This document shows, piece after piece, positions 23,636 through 32,450 of a stretch of 64,000 bases of DNA. Position 1 is the stretch's first letter, and every line of letters starts with the position of its first letter. Both the position numbers and the translations under genes were made by a program. The stretch is from Paraburkholderia solitsugae. GTDB taxonomy: Bacteria; Pseudomonadota; Gammaproteobacteria; Burkholderiales; Burkholderiaceae. The stretch lies in NCBI RefSeq assembly GCF_013177695.1, contig NZ_WOEY01000065.1:124001-188000 (forward strand), in the 5' to 3' direction. Under the pieces are notes generated by a model. That model did no database searches. It was not told where the DNA came from and was given only the letters and a program-made list of their open reading frames with translations.

Positions 23636-25444
23636 ATGAGCGCCATGCAGGGGTTATCGCGTCGATCTCGTCCTGCCGGCGTCGCGCTGCTTGTCGCCGC
23701 CCTGGCGCTGCCCGCTGTCGCCAGCAACTATATCGTCGATGTCGGCCTGACCATCGCCACCTATTCGATCCTGGGCCTCGGGTTGAACATCGTGGTGGGG
23801 TATGCCGGCCTGCTGGATCTGGGCTATGCGGCCTTCTTCGCCATCGGCGCCTACACGACGGCGTTGCTTGAAACGCTGCTGCACTTCTCGTTCTGGGAAA
23901 CGCTGCCGTTCAGCCTGGCGTTTGCCGGCGCGTCGGGTATCGTCATCGGCTACCCTACCCTGCGCCTGCGCAGCGACTATCTGGCCATCGTCACACTCGG
24001 GTTCGGCGAGATCACGCGCATTGTCGCCACCAATCTCAACATCACGGGCGGCCCCAACGGGATCTACGGCATCGCCAGCCCCAGCCTGTTCGGTTATGAA
24101 ATCAGCTCGCCGGGTGCGGTCTACGAGCTGGGCATCGCGTTCCTCGTGCTGGTGCTGGTGTTTGCGATCCGGCTTGGCCAGTCGCGGCTCGGGCGCGCCT
24201 GGACCAGTATCCGCGAAGATGAGGCGGCGGCCGAGGCCGTCGGCGTGCCGACGCTGCGCGTCAAAATGCTGGCGTACATCCTGGGTGCATTGATCGGCGG
24301 TCTCGCCGGCAGCCTGTTCGCCGCGCGCTTCGGGACCATCGACCCGACCGGTTTCACTTATCTGCAGTCCGTGACGATCCTGATCGTCGTCGTGCTGGGC
24401 GGCCGGGGAAGCATTCCGGGCGTGATACTCGGCGCAGTCATCGTCGCCGGCCTACCCGAGATGCTGCGTTTTCTCAACCTTTGGCGCATCTTCGCTTTCG
24501 CGATCGGCCTCGTGATCCTGATGCTGCTCAGACCGCAAGGGCTGTGGCCCGCGCCGCTGCGCCGGGTGGCGCCACCGCGCCAGGGTGCAGCCGAACCTGA
24601 AGCACGCCCGCCCCGCGACACTGTCGCCGATGAAGTCCTGCTCGAGGTGCGCGACCTGCAACGCCGCTTCGGCGGCGTGCAGGCGGTCGGCGGGATCAGC
24701 TTCACCGTACGCAACGGGGAAATCCTTAGCCTTATCGGCCCTAACGGGGCGGGCAAGACGACGGTGTTCAACTGCCTCACCGGCGTGATCCGCGCGACCG
24801 GCGGTCAGGTGCTCTGGCGCGGCACCTCGCTGGCCGGCGGCGCGCCGCATCGCATCGTCCACGCCGGGATGGCGCGTACCTTCCAGGGCATTCGCCTGTT
24901 TGCCAACATGACGGCCTTCGAGAACGTGCTGATCGGTATGGATCATCGCCTCCATACGCCGCTCGTCGCCGAATTGCTTGCATTGCCCTCCGCGCGCGCC
25001 GAGGAAGCGGATCACGCCGCAGAAGGCCTGCGCTGGCTCGCGTTCGTCGGGCTCGGGGCACGCGCGGGCGAACGCGCGGCCGACCTCCCCTATGGCGATC
25101 AACGCCGGTTGGAGATCGCCCGCGCCCTTGCCAGCAACCCGCACCTGCTCCTGCTGGACGAGCCGGCAGCGGGGATGAATCCGACCGAGAAGCACGCGCT
25201 GATGGAGTTGATCCGGCGTATCCGCGATTTAGGCGTGACCGTGCTGCTGATCGAACACGACATGATGCTGGTGATGAGCGTGTCAGACCGGATCATCGTC
25301 ATGGACCACGGCGTCATCATCGCCGAGGGAACGCCAGCCGAGATCCAGGCCGATCCGCGTGTGATCGACGCGTATCTCGGCACGGCCGAAGCCGACGAAG
25401 CGGCCGACGATGCAGCCGGGGAGAAATCGCTGTGGGACTCCTAG
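23636..25444 (+). CDS. fused ABC permease-ATPase (LivM-LivG)
   Basis: A 602-residue fusion. Residues about 1-310 are a LivM-type permease, with IVVGYAGLLDLGYAAFFAIGA and LGFGEITRIVATNLNITGGP. After a charged linker (PRQGAAEPEARPPRD), residues about 335-590 form a LivG-type ATPase: Walker A GPNGAGKTT, Q-loop region RTFQGIRLF, a signature that reads LPYGDQRRLEIARAL instead of LSGGQ, Walker B LLLDEPAAGMNP and the switch histidine in IEHDM. Fusions of these two subunits are known in Burkholderiales. Four bases separate it from livH, and it overlaps livF. Confidence 0.93.
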   Translation: MSAMQGLSRRSRPAGVALLVAALALPAVASNYIVDVGLTIATYSILGLGLNIVVGYAGLLDLGYAAFFAIGAYTTALLETLLHFSFWETLPFSLAFAGASGIVIGYPTLRLRSDYLAIVTLGFGEITRIVATNLNITGGPNGIYGIASPSLFGYEISSPGAVYELGIAFLVLVLVFAIRLGQSRLGRAWTSIREDEAAAEAVGVPTLRVKMLAYILGALIGGLAGSLFAARFGTIDPTGFTYLQSVTILIVVVLGGRGSIPGVILGAVIVAGLPEMLRFLNLWRIFAFAIGLVILMLLRPQGLWPAPLRRVAPPRQGAAEPEARPPRDTVADEVLLEVRDLQRRFGGVQAVGGISFTVRNGEILSLIGPNGAGKTTVFNCLTGVIRATGGQVLWRGTSLAGGAPHRIVHAGMARTFQGIRLFANMTAFENVLIGMDHRLHTPLVAELLALPSARAEEADHAAEGLRWLAFVGLGARAGERAADLPYGDQRRLEIARALASNPHLLLLDEPAAGMNPTEKHALMELIRRIRDLGVTVLLIEHDMMLVMSVSDRIIVMDHGVIIAEGTPAEIQADPRVIDAYLGTAEADEAADDAAGEKSLWDS

Positions 25445-26163
25445 AAATACGCGATCTGCACGTGAGCTATGGGAACGTAGAGGTTCTGCATGGCATCTCG
25501 CTGGACGTCGGCGAGGGCGAGATCGTGGCATTGCTCGGCAGCAACGGGGCGGGCAAGACCACGACACTCCGCGCCATCTCCGGCCTGATTCGCCCCCGCG
25601 CGGGCCAGATCGTAATGGCCGGGCACGCGCTCGCCGGACTGCGCGCACACCAGATCGTGGCGCTGGGTCTCGGTCATGTGCCGGAAGGACGTCGCATGTT
25701 CGGGGCGCTGACGGTCGAAGAGAATCTGCGGCTTGGCGGCTATCTGATCCGGCGCGACAGCGCGGTCCTGGAGCAGCGGATGACGGGCGTCTATCAGACC
25801 TTCCCGCGGCTTGGCGAGCGACGCAGCCAGTTGGCGGGAACGCTGAGCGGTGGCGAGCAACAGATGCTGGCGATCGCACGCGCACTGATGCTGCGGCCAC
25901 GCATCATCGTGCTCGACGAACCCTCCATGGGCCTGGCGCCGAAGCTGGTTCGAGCGATTTTCGGCATGATCGCCGACATCTGCAAGGAAGGCACGTCGAT
26001 CCTCCTTGTCGAACAGAACGCGCGCCAGGCGCTGCGCATCGCACAGCGGGCCTACGTGCTGGAAAGCGGCCGCATCGCCCTCGCTGGCCCGGCCTACGAA
26101 CTGGCCCAGGACAACCGGGTTCGCGCAGCGTATCTGGGCGGCAGCGCTGTCGCCACAGAGTAA
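25432..26163 (+). CDS. livF: branched-chain amino acid-type ABC transporter ATPase
   Basis: A 243-residue cytoplasmic ATPase of the LivF type. The start is GTG at 25432, inside the end of the fused gene (13-base overlap), with GGGGAG just upstream. It has Walker A GSNGAGKTT, the Q-loop GLGHVPEGRRMF, signature LSGGEQQMLAIARAL, Walker B IIVLDEPSMGLAP and the switch region LLVEQN. It completes the importer with the LivG half of the fused protein. Confidence 0.95.
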   Translation: MGLLEIRDLHVSYGNVEVLHGISLDVGEGEIVALLGSNGAGKTTTLRAISGLIRPRAGQIVMAGHALAGLRAHQIVALGLGHVPEGRRMFGALTVEENLRLGGYLIRRDSAVLEQRMTGVYQTFPRLGERRSQLAGTLSGGEQQMLAIARALMLRPRIIVLDEPSMGLAPKLVRAIFGMIADICKEGTSILLVEQNARQALRIAQRAYVLESGRIALAGPAYELAQDNRVRAAYLGGSAVATE

Positions 26164-26197
26164 CGCCGGCTCAGACGCGGTGTTGCACCGGTACCCA

Positions 26198-26216
26198 CAG
26201 CGCCAGGCTGGCGCTG
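26198..26216. terminator. hairpin between convergent livF and porin genes
   Basis: CAGCGCCA-GGC-TGGCGCTG forms a perfect 8-bp stem with a 3-base loop, midway between two convergent genes. It may act on transcripts from both sides, although no T-run is present. Confidence 0.5.
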
Positions 26217-26240
26217 AGTGCCTGACCCGCCGCGGATGCG

Positions 26241-27389
26241 TCAGAACGAATGCCGCATCCCGATCCGTACATCGGACTGCGTATTCGACGTCGACGGCGC
26301 GAAGCTGTAGCCGATCACCGCATTTACGCCATTCGATGCACGCAGATAGTCGCCGGAAACATAGACGTCGGTACGCTTGGACAGCAGGTAGTGCAGTCCG
26401 AGCGAGCCCTGGTTCCAGTGATTGCCTTCGAAGCTTGTATGCTGATAGCCGCCATACAGCGACAGCGCAGGCGTGAAGTTATACGACGCGCCCGCTTCAT
26501 AAACCTGCATGTGCGAGGTCTGCCCAAAGCCCTTGATTGTCGTGTAGGTGAAATCGCCGGAGAGCAGCAGGTCGCCGATCGTATAGGCGGCACCGACCGC
26601 AAGCGCGCCTTGCTTATCCACCGGGAATGCCGACGAGCTATACAGATCGGTCACAGCGCCGGTGGCCGGATCCACGGAAACGGTCGGCTGGCCGAGGAAG
26701 GTGCGCGTGCCGATCATTGCGTACGGGTCGAACGCATAAATGCCGAACGGATTGTTCAACTGCGTATACGCCACACCCATGTTGAACGGGCCGTGGTCGT
26801 AATGCGCGCCCACGCTCCATGCACTCTTCTGATGGAAGTCGCCGGCGGTGTTGCCGAACGAGTACATACCGCCGAAGGTGAAGCCTGCGAAATCGTTCGA
26901 CAGGAACTTCACCGAGTTCGGCAGACGGTCGCCGTTCATGCGGTCGAAGTCACCCTGGTGAATCGCATAGCCGCTCGCCCATGCGGAGATGTTGTACATG
27001 AAAACAAACTCTTCGGTCATATCGAGCTGATTACCGAACGAGAACGTCCCCCACCCATTCTTGATGCCGACATAAGCCTGGCGTCCGAATTCAGCACCAC
27101 CGAATCCATACTGCCCATTGCCCAGGTGAAAACCCGATTCGAGCACGAATACCGTTTGCAGGCCGCCGCCGAGATCTTCCACGCCTTTGAAGCCGATCCG
27201 GTTGCCGTACGAAACGCCGTCGTCGAACTTGAACTGGTGTGCGCCGCCGGCATTGTTCACATAAGTGATGCCCGCGTCCAGAATCCCGTAAAGGGTGACG
27301 CTGCTTTGCGCATAGGCTACCGTCGGTGCGCATACAGCGCTTGCCGCGAGGGCGAGTCCCGAAAGACTCACGGCGTTTTTCTTCTTCAT
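26241..27389 (-). CDS. Gram-negative porin (OmpC-like, Burkholderia type)
   Basis: A 382-residue outer-membrane beta-barrel porin. A signal peptide of about 27 residues ends AYA-QSSVTLYG. The mature N-terminus SSVTLYGILDAGITYVNN is the standard first strand of beta-proteobacterial trimeric porins, and the C-terminus ends in Phe (RIGMRHSF), as required for barrel assembly. Alternating aromatic and Gly-rich strands fill the rest. GGGGAG precedes the start. It converges on the liv operon and may provide outer-membrane entry for its substrate, but general porins of this type are numerous in these genomes. Confidence 0.93.
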   Translation of the reverse strand: MKKKNAVSLSGLALAASAVCAPTVAYAQSSVTLYGILDAGITYVNNAGGAHQFKFDDGVSYGNRIGFKGVEDLGGGLQTVFVLESGFHLGNGQYGFGGAEFGRQAYVGIKNGWGTFSFGNQLDMTEEFVFMYNISAWASGYAIHQGDFDRMNGDRLPNSVKFLSNDFAGFTFGGMYSFGNTAGDFHQKSAWSVGAHYDHGPFNMGVAYTQLNNPFGIYAFDPYAMIGTRTFLGQPTVSVDPATGAVTDLYSSSAFPVDKQGALAVGAAYTIGDLLLSGDFTYTTIKGFGQTSHMQVYEAGASYNFTPALSLYGGYQHTSFEGNHWNQGSLGLHYLLSKRTDVYVSGDYLRASNGVNAVIGYSFAPSTSNTQSDVRIGMRHSF

Positions 27390-27715
27390 CTAATTCTCCC
27401 CTGCTCTTTGCCTGCGTATTTCGTTGGATAAAACGATCCCTGCCGCGCGCTGTCTTCTGGCGCGCGGCGCTTCTCGCATGACGGGCAATTCGGAACCGGC
27501 TGGGACTGATTGAAACGGACTGAAGCTCACTCAAGCTGACCAAATCGACTCAGCAGACTCAGGCCGACCTCACTGATCGAAGCTATCGGCACTGCGTACG
27601 ATCATCTGTCACGTCTGCATCGACGGATCAAGAATACGGGTCCAGATTTATGAGGATTCGACCGGATGCGACATGAATCTGTCGAGTAGCGACCTCGAAG
27701 TCAGGAATGCCCGAG
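27390..27715. other. intergenic gap with degenerate GACT(C/G)A motifs
   Basis: 326 bases between the porin start and the choX stop, with no gene. From about 27510 to 27580 the words GACTGA, ACTCA and GACTCA recur at irregular short steps. This may be a decayed repeat or part of the porin control region. Confidence 0.4.
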
Positions 27716-28669
27716 TTATTTCACACCGAGTGCGGTTTGTACCGCTTGCAAGCCGTTGGCGCCGCTCGCGGTGTTCACGCCGTCGAGCCATGATTTCAGC
27801 AATTCGGGGTGGCGCTTGAGTGCTTCGGTGGCCGCGGCATCGAGGCCGGTTTTCTTCTCCAGCACCTCGGTGATCACGCCGTTCTCCAGATCGACATTAA
27901 ACGTGAGTTGCCTGAACAGGCGGCCGACGTTCGGGCACTGCTCGGCGTAGCCGCTGCGCGCAACGGTATTGACCGTAGCGCCGCCGTAGTTCGGCCCGAA
28001 GTACTTGTCGCCGCCGTCGAGATAGGTCAGCTTGAACTTCGTGTTCATCAGATGCGGTTCCCATGCCAGGAACACAATCCATTTCTTCTCACGCACCGCG
28101 CGCTCGACCTGCGTGAGCATGCCGGTCTCGCTCGATTCGACGAGCTTCCAGCTACCGAGCCCGTACGCCTTGTCGTCGACCATCTTCTTGATGTTCTGAT
28201 TGGCCGGCGCACCCGGTTCGATGCCATAGATCTTGCTGTCGAACTTGTCGGCGTTCTTCGCGAGGTCCGCGAATGAATGCACGCCCGCGGCCGCCACGTA
28301 ATCGGGCACCGCGAGCGTGAACTTCGCGTTGCTCAGATTCGGATGCACGACCTCGATCGATTTTTCATCTTCGAACGACTTGACGACCGGTGCTTGCGCC
28401 GGCATCCAGTTGCCGAGAAACACGTCGATCTGTCCTTTCTTCAGGCCTTGATAGGTGATCGGCACCGACAGATTCGCCACGTTCTGATGGTAGCCGAGCG
28501 CCTTCAACAACACGCCGGTCATCGCATTGGTGGCGTCGATGTCGGTCCAGCCGGGCCCCGCCATGTTGACTTGCGTGCAGGACTGCGGCTCGGCGGCCGC
28601 GGCAAAGGTGGTCGCCGCGCACACCAGCGCGAGGCCGGATACAGCCTGTTTGAAGAGCTTTTTCATCAT
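27716..28669 (-). CDS. choX: choline ABC transporter substrate-binding protein
   Basis: A 317-residue periplasmic binding protein of the ChoX/OpuAC family. It has a signal peptide of about 25 residues (ending AAAA-EPQSC) and ligand-box segments with aromatic residues: GPGWTDIDATN, GNWMPAQAP and LAWEPHLMNTKF. Two Cys (CTQVN near the N-terminus and EQCPNVG) could form the disulphide seen in ChoX. It captures choline for an inner-membrane importer. It lies 40 bases after betC in one operon, so released choline is matched to uptake. The permease and ATPase are not in the window. Confidence 0.92.
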   Translation of the reverse strand: MMKKLFKQAVSGLALVCAATTFAAAAEPQSCTQVNMAGPGWTDIDATNAMTGVLLKALGYHQNVANLSVPITYQGLKKGQIDVFLGNWMPAQAPVVKSFEDEKSIEVVHPNLSNAKFTLAVPDYVAAAGVHSFADLAKNADKFDSKIYGIEPGAPANQNIKKMVDDKAYGLGSWKLVESSETGMLTQVERAVREKKWIVFLAWEPHLMNTKFKLTYLDGGDKYFGPNYGGATVNTVARSGYAEQCPNVGRLFRQLTFNVDLENGVITEVLEKKTGLDAAATEALKRHPELLKSWLDGVNTASGANGLQAVQTALGVK

Positions 28670-28709
28670 GTCGGCTTCCTGTAGGTGGGATGGATCGTGA
28701 GCGGAGACA

Positions 28710-30248
28710 TCAACGCGTCACCGCGGGAAAACGCGCCATCGCCTCGAGCGTGTCGAGATCGATGTGATTGCGCATATAGCGCTGGCTCGCATCGACATGC
28801 GGTTGCCAGTCCCATGACGCGACCGTGCCTTGCGTCGTGGCCTCGAAATGAAAGCGGCGGCGGCACTGGCTTCTCAGTACGTCGTTGTGCAGTGCGGCGA
28901 GGTTCCAGCGTCGTGCGATCTCCTCACGCATCAACGTGACCTGTGATGCATAGTCGGGGCGAGCCGCAAGGTTCTCGCGTTCCAGCGGGTCCGCTGCCAC
29001 GTCATAGAGTTGGTCGGGATCAGCCGGCGTGTGAATGAACTTGAAGCGCCCGCGCCGCAGCATCACGATCGGCGCAATAGCGCCTTCTGCGAGGTATTCG
29101 CCGATCGCTTCGTCGTGGGCGTCTTGTGTACCAAGCAGATGCGGTATGAGACTCTTACCATCGAGCGAATCCGGCCAGACCGCAGGCTGTTCGCCGCGCG
29201 CCATTTCCACCAGCGTGGGCAAAAGATCGAGATGCGAGACCGACTCGTGCACACGATGCGCGTCGAACTGCTGCGGCGCATGAACGATCAGCGGTACACG
29301 GCAGCCGCCCTCGAAGAACGTCATCTTGTACCAGAGCCCCCGCTCGCCGAGCATCTCACCATGATCGGACGTCACGACAATAACGGTATCTTTCGCGAGC
29401 CCTGACTGTTCAAGCGCTTCGAGGATCGCACCGAACTGGTCATCGACGTAAGAGATCGCGCCGTAATAGGCGCGCCGTGCATTGCGGATCTGCTGGTCGG
29501 TTGGCGGCGTACGATCGGTTTCGCACACGTGCCGCAAGCGCTTCGAATGCGGATCGGCTTCGTCGAACGAATCGCGATGCACGGGCAGCGCGATGTCTTC
29601 GTCCGCATACATGTCCCAATACTTTTGCGGAATCGCGTACGGGTCGTGCGGATGGGTCAGCGAAGCGACCATGCAGAACGGCCGTGCATCTTTGCCGGCA
29701 TGTCGCTCACGTGCGATATCGAAAAGCTTCTGGCGCGTGGTGAACGTGACTTCATCGTCGAAGTCCAACTGATTGGTGCGCACGCATGGCCCCGCGTCGA
29801 TCACTGAACTCATGTTGTGATACCACGTGGGCCGCGTTTCGACATCGTCCCAGTTGGGCGTCCAGCCGAAATCGGCGGGATAGATGTCTGTTGTGAGCCG
29901 CTCTTCGAATCCGTGCAACTGATCGGCGCCGCAGAAGTGCATTTTGCCGGACAGGATCGTGCGATACCCTTCGGCACGAAGATAATGCGCGAACGTCAGC
30001 GTTTGCGACGGAAATTCTGCTGCATTGTCATAGGCGCCGATCGCGGATGGCAGCTTGCCCGATAAAAAGGAAAAGCGCGACGGCGCACACAGTGGACTGG
30101 CGCAATAGGCCGAGTCGAATACCACGCCCTGCTTCGCAAGGCGATCGAGATTGGGCGTTTTCGTTAGACGATGTCCGTATGCGGCAAGCGCAAACGGCGT
30201 CATCTGATCGGCCATCAGAATGAGAATATTCTGTTTCGTATCAAGCAT
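28710..30248 (-). CDS. betC: choline-O-sulfatase
   Basis: A 512-residue type I sulfatase that hydrolyses choline-O-sulfate to choline and sulfate. The start at 30248 is chosen because the family begins MxxxxxNILILMADQ; a frame to 30275 only adds nine residues. Metal ligand Asp14 is in MADQ. The formylglycine site CAPSR is at Cys54. Further active-site regions are KMHFCG, HPHDPYAIP and TSDHGEMLGE, and the C-terminal region includes the ALHNDVLRSQCRRRF tail known from choline sulfatases. There is no signal peptide, so it is cytoplasmic. It precedes choX and is divergent from betR. Confidence 0.95.
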   Translation of the reverse strand: MLDTKQNILILMADQMTPFALAAYGHRLTKTPNLDRLAKQGVVFDSAYCASPLCAPSRFSFLSGKLPSAIGAYDNAAEFPSQTLTFAHYLRAEGYRTILSGKMHFCGADQLHGFEERLTTDIYPADFGWTPNWDDVETRPTWYHNMSSVIDAGPCVRTNQLDFDDEVTFTTRQKLFDIARERHAGKDARPFCMVASLTHPHDPYAIPQKYWDMYADEDIALPVHRDSFDEADPHSKRLRHVCETDRTPPTDQQIRNARRAYYGAISYVDDQFGAILEALEQSGLAKDTVIVVTSDHGEMLGERGLWYKMTFFEGGCRVPLIVHAPQQFDAHRVHESVSHLDLLPTLVEMARGEQPAVWPDSLDGKSLIPHLLGTQDAHDEAIGEYLAEGAIAPIVMLRRGRFKFIHTPADPDQLYDVAADPLERENLAARPDYASQVTLMREEIARRWNLAALHNDVLRSQCRRRFHFEATTQGTVASWDWQPHVDASQRYMRNHIDLDTLEAMARFPAVTR

Positions 30249-30399
30249 TGGAGCGCGCCTCGAATAGAATCGCAAGTGTTGGAGCGAGTGTCATTGCAAG
30301 CGGGATAACGGGCGTGCCGGCCCCGCATGAACTCAACTATTGCCGTCCAATTCGCCGCTGTGAAGACGGCAAATCGTTATGTGCCTATAAGGGGGACTT

Positions 30400-31314
30400 A
30401 TGTCGAGGCCGGATCGCTTGCCGCCGATGCAGGCGTTGACGATGTTCGAATCCGCAGCGCGTCTCGCGAGTTTCACGGCAGCCGCGCGCGAGTTGGGTTC
30501 GACGCAGCCGGCGATCAGTCAGCGCGTCGTGCAACTCGAAGAAGCACTTGGTGCACCGCTTTTCGAGCGTGGCCATCGCGGCGTCACGCTCACGGAAGAC
30601 GGCGTGTGCCTCTTCGAAGCGGTGCGCAACGCCCTCGACACCATCCGTCTTGCCACCGCCGAAATCCGCGCGCGGCGCACGCCGCAAACCCTCACGCTCT
30701 CCACCGACTTCGGCTTCGCAACCTACTGGCTGATGCCGCGCCTGTCGCAATTCAAGGCACTCATGCCGGACGTCGACGTGAAGATCATCACGTCGCAGAA
30801 CGTATTCGATCCATCGCACGATCAGGCGGACATTGCCATTGCGTTCGGCGATGAGGATGCGGACTGGACCGCGCGAGGTGCGCTCAAGCTATTTCCCGAG
30901 CGGGTCACGCCGGTGTGCAGTCCGGATTTTCTCGCGGCGCATCCGCAACTACGCACACCGTCAGACTTGATGACGTTGCCGCTCCTGCATCTCGAGCCCA
31001 CCCAGCCGGCACGCTGGTTGTCGTGGGCCGACTGGTTCGCGGCGCACGGGCTGGCTATGCCCGCCGCGCATCGCGGCATCACGTTCAACAGTTTTACGCT
31101 CGTGGCCCACGCGGCGATCATGGGCCAGGGCGTCGCGCTCGGCTGGGCGCCGCTGGTCGACGAGCTCGTTGCCACGGGGCAGCTCGTCCAACCGTTTGAT
31201 ACGCCCGTGGCCACCGAACGCGGCTACCTGCTCGTCACACAACGCGCGGCGACACCGGCGGTCAGCGCATTTCGCCAATGGCTAATCGGCGAATGCGGAC
31301 TCGACGCAGAGTAA
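30400..31314 (+). CDS. betR: LysR-family regulator of choline sulfate use
   Basis: A 304-residue LysR regulator of the GcvA/AmpR subgroup. The helix-turn-helix is at about residues 9-68 (MQALTMFESAARLASFTAAA, TQPAISQRVVQLEEALGAPL), followed by an effector domain with LTLSTDFGFATYWLMPRLSQF. AAGGGGG precedes the ATG. It is divergent from betC-choX across 151 bases, the standard arrangement for the choline-sulfate utilisation regulator. It should activate betC-choX with choline or choline-O-sulfate as signal. The gene name follows the family and context. Confidence 0.85.
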   Translation: MSRPDRLPPMQALTMFESAARLASFTAAARELGSTQPAISQRVVQLEEALGAPLFERGHRGVTLTEDGVCLFEAVRNALDTIRLATAEIRARRTPQTLTLSTDFGFATYWLMPRLSQFKALMPDVDVKIITSQNVFDPSHDQADIAIAFGDEDADWTARGALKLFPERVTPVCSPDFLAAHPQLRTPSDLMTLPLLHLEPTQPARWLSWADWFAAHGLAMPAAHRGITFNSFTLVAHAAIMGQGVALGWAPLVDELVATGQLVQPFDTPVATERGYLLVTQRAATPAVSAFRQWLIGECGLDAE

Positions 31315-31491
31315 GCGCAGGAGGCGTTGATGCATACCATCGCGCTCCGTCGTCCCACCCCAACCTCCCCTGACGCTCCCGTTCCAGCGCGACGGCGGTT
31401 AGCTTCTATCCCCATGACCCATTGATTTGCTCTACTGCGATGGTGCATGCCGCGCCCCGCGGCGTTGCCCTATCGCCTAAGTGGAGAGCGC

Positions 31492-32367
31492 ATGTCCGCC
31501 GATTCCCGTCCCGATCAACGGGTTCTCACCGTCGCGTGTCCGAGCGCGGCGGGCCAGGTTGCCGCCGTCGTCGGCTTTCTCGACCGGCATCATTGCTATA
31601 TCGACGAATTGACCGTTTTCGACGACGACCTCAGCGAGAGATTCTTCGTCCGCTGCGTGTTTCATGGCGTCGATATCAACCAGCCCCTTCACATCGCGGC
31701 ACTCAAGCGCGAATTCGAATCGATCGCCGAGCGTTTTCAGATGACATGGGCGATGCACGACGTCGGCATGCGGCCGAAGGTGCTGATCATGGTGTCGAAG
31801 CTCGAACACTGTCTCGCCGATCTGCTGTTCCGCTGGCGCATGGGTGAGTTGAAGATGGACATTGTCGGCATCGCCTCGAACCATCGCGATCTCGAACCGC
31901 TCGCGCAACAACACGGCTTGCCATTTCATCATCTACCCATCACCGCCGATACCAAGCCACAACAGGAGGCGCGTTTGCTCGACCTGTTCGAGACATCAGG
32001 CGCTGAATTGATGATCCTTGCACGCTACATGCAGATTCTCTCCGGCGAAACGAGCCGTGCCCTCGCGGCCCGCGCGATCAACATCCACCATTCGTTTCTG
32101 CCCGGCTTCAAAGGGGCGAAGCCTTATCACCAGGCCCATACGCGCGGCGTGAAACTGATCGGCGCAACGGCGCACTTCGTCACCGATGATCTCGACGAAG
32201 GTCCGATCATCGAGCAGGTCGTGGAGCGCGTCGATCACTCAAACAGTCCGGAGCGTCTGCTTGCAACCGGACGCGACGTTGAATGCATCACACTCGCGCG
32301 GGCCGTGAAGGCATTTATCGAGCGGCGCGTGTTCATCAACGGCGATCGGACTGTGGTGCTGCAATAA
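31492..32367 (+). CDS. purU: formyltetrahydrofolate deformylase
   Basis: A 291-residue enzyme that hydrolyses 10-formyltetrahydrofolate to tetrahydrofolate and formate. The ATG at 31492 follows GGAGAG at good spacing. Residues about 8-85 form an ACT domain (LTVACPSAAGQVAAVVGFLD). The C-terminal formyl hydrolase domain has the catalytic Asn-His pair in NIHHSFLPGFKGAKPY and the acidic site in GATAHFVTDDLDEGPI. In betaine-degrading bacteria a PurU copy accompanies the demethylation genes, draining one-carbon units released by DgcAB and SoxBDAG. It is the only plus-strand gene in this part. Confidence 0.93.
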   Translation: MSADSRPDQRVLTVACPSAAGQVAAVVGFLDRHHCYIDELTVFDDDLSERFFVRCVFHGVDINQPLHIAALKREFESIAERFQMTWAMHDVGMRPKVLIMVSKLEHCLADLLFRWRMGELKMDIVGIASNHRDLEPLAQQHGLPFHHLPITADTKPQQEARLLDLFETSGAELMILARYMQILSGETSRALAARAINIHHSFLPGFKGAKPYHQAHTRGVKLIGATAHFVTDDLDEGPIIEQVVERVDHSNSPERLLATGRDVECITLARAVKAFIERRVFINGDRTVVLQ

Positions 32368-32370
32368 ACA

Positions 32371-32396
32371 AAAGCGCCGCTCGAAAGCGGCGCTTT
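32371..32396 (+). terminator. hairpin terminator after purU
   Basis: AAAGCGCCGCT-CGAA-AGCGGCGCTTT is a perfect 11-bp stem with a CGAA tetraloop, starting 3 bases after the purU stop and flanked by A and T runs. It is a typical intrinsic terminator. Confidence 0.9.
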
Positions 32397-32403
32397 ATAA
32401 GGA

Positions 32404-32430
32404 AGTTGCCGCTCAAATGAAGCGGCAACT
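32404..32430 (-). terminator. hairpin terminator for the betaine-binding protein gene
   Basis: AGTTGCCGCT-CAAATGA-AGCGGCAACT forms a perfect 10-bp stem with a 7-base loop, 20 bases beyond the minus-strand stop. On the minus strand it is followed by a T-rich TTCCTTAT. It stands back to back with the purU terminator. Confidence 0.8.
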
Positions 32431-32450
32431 CATTCACTCGATGCACGAAA

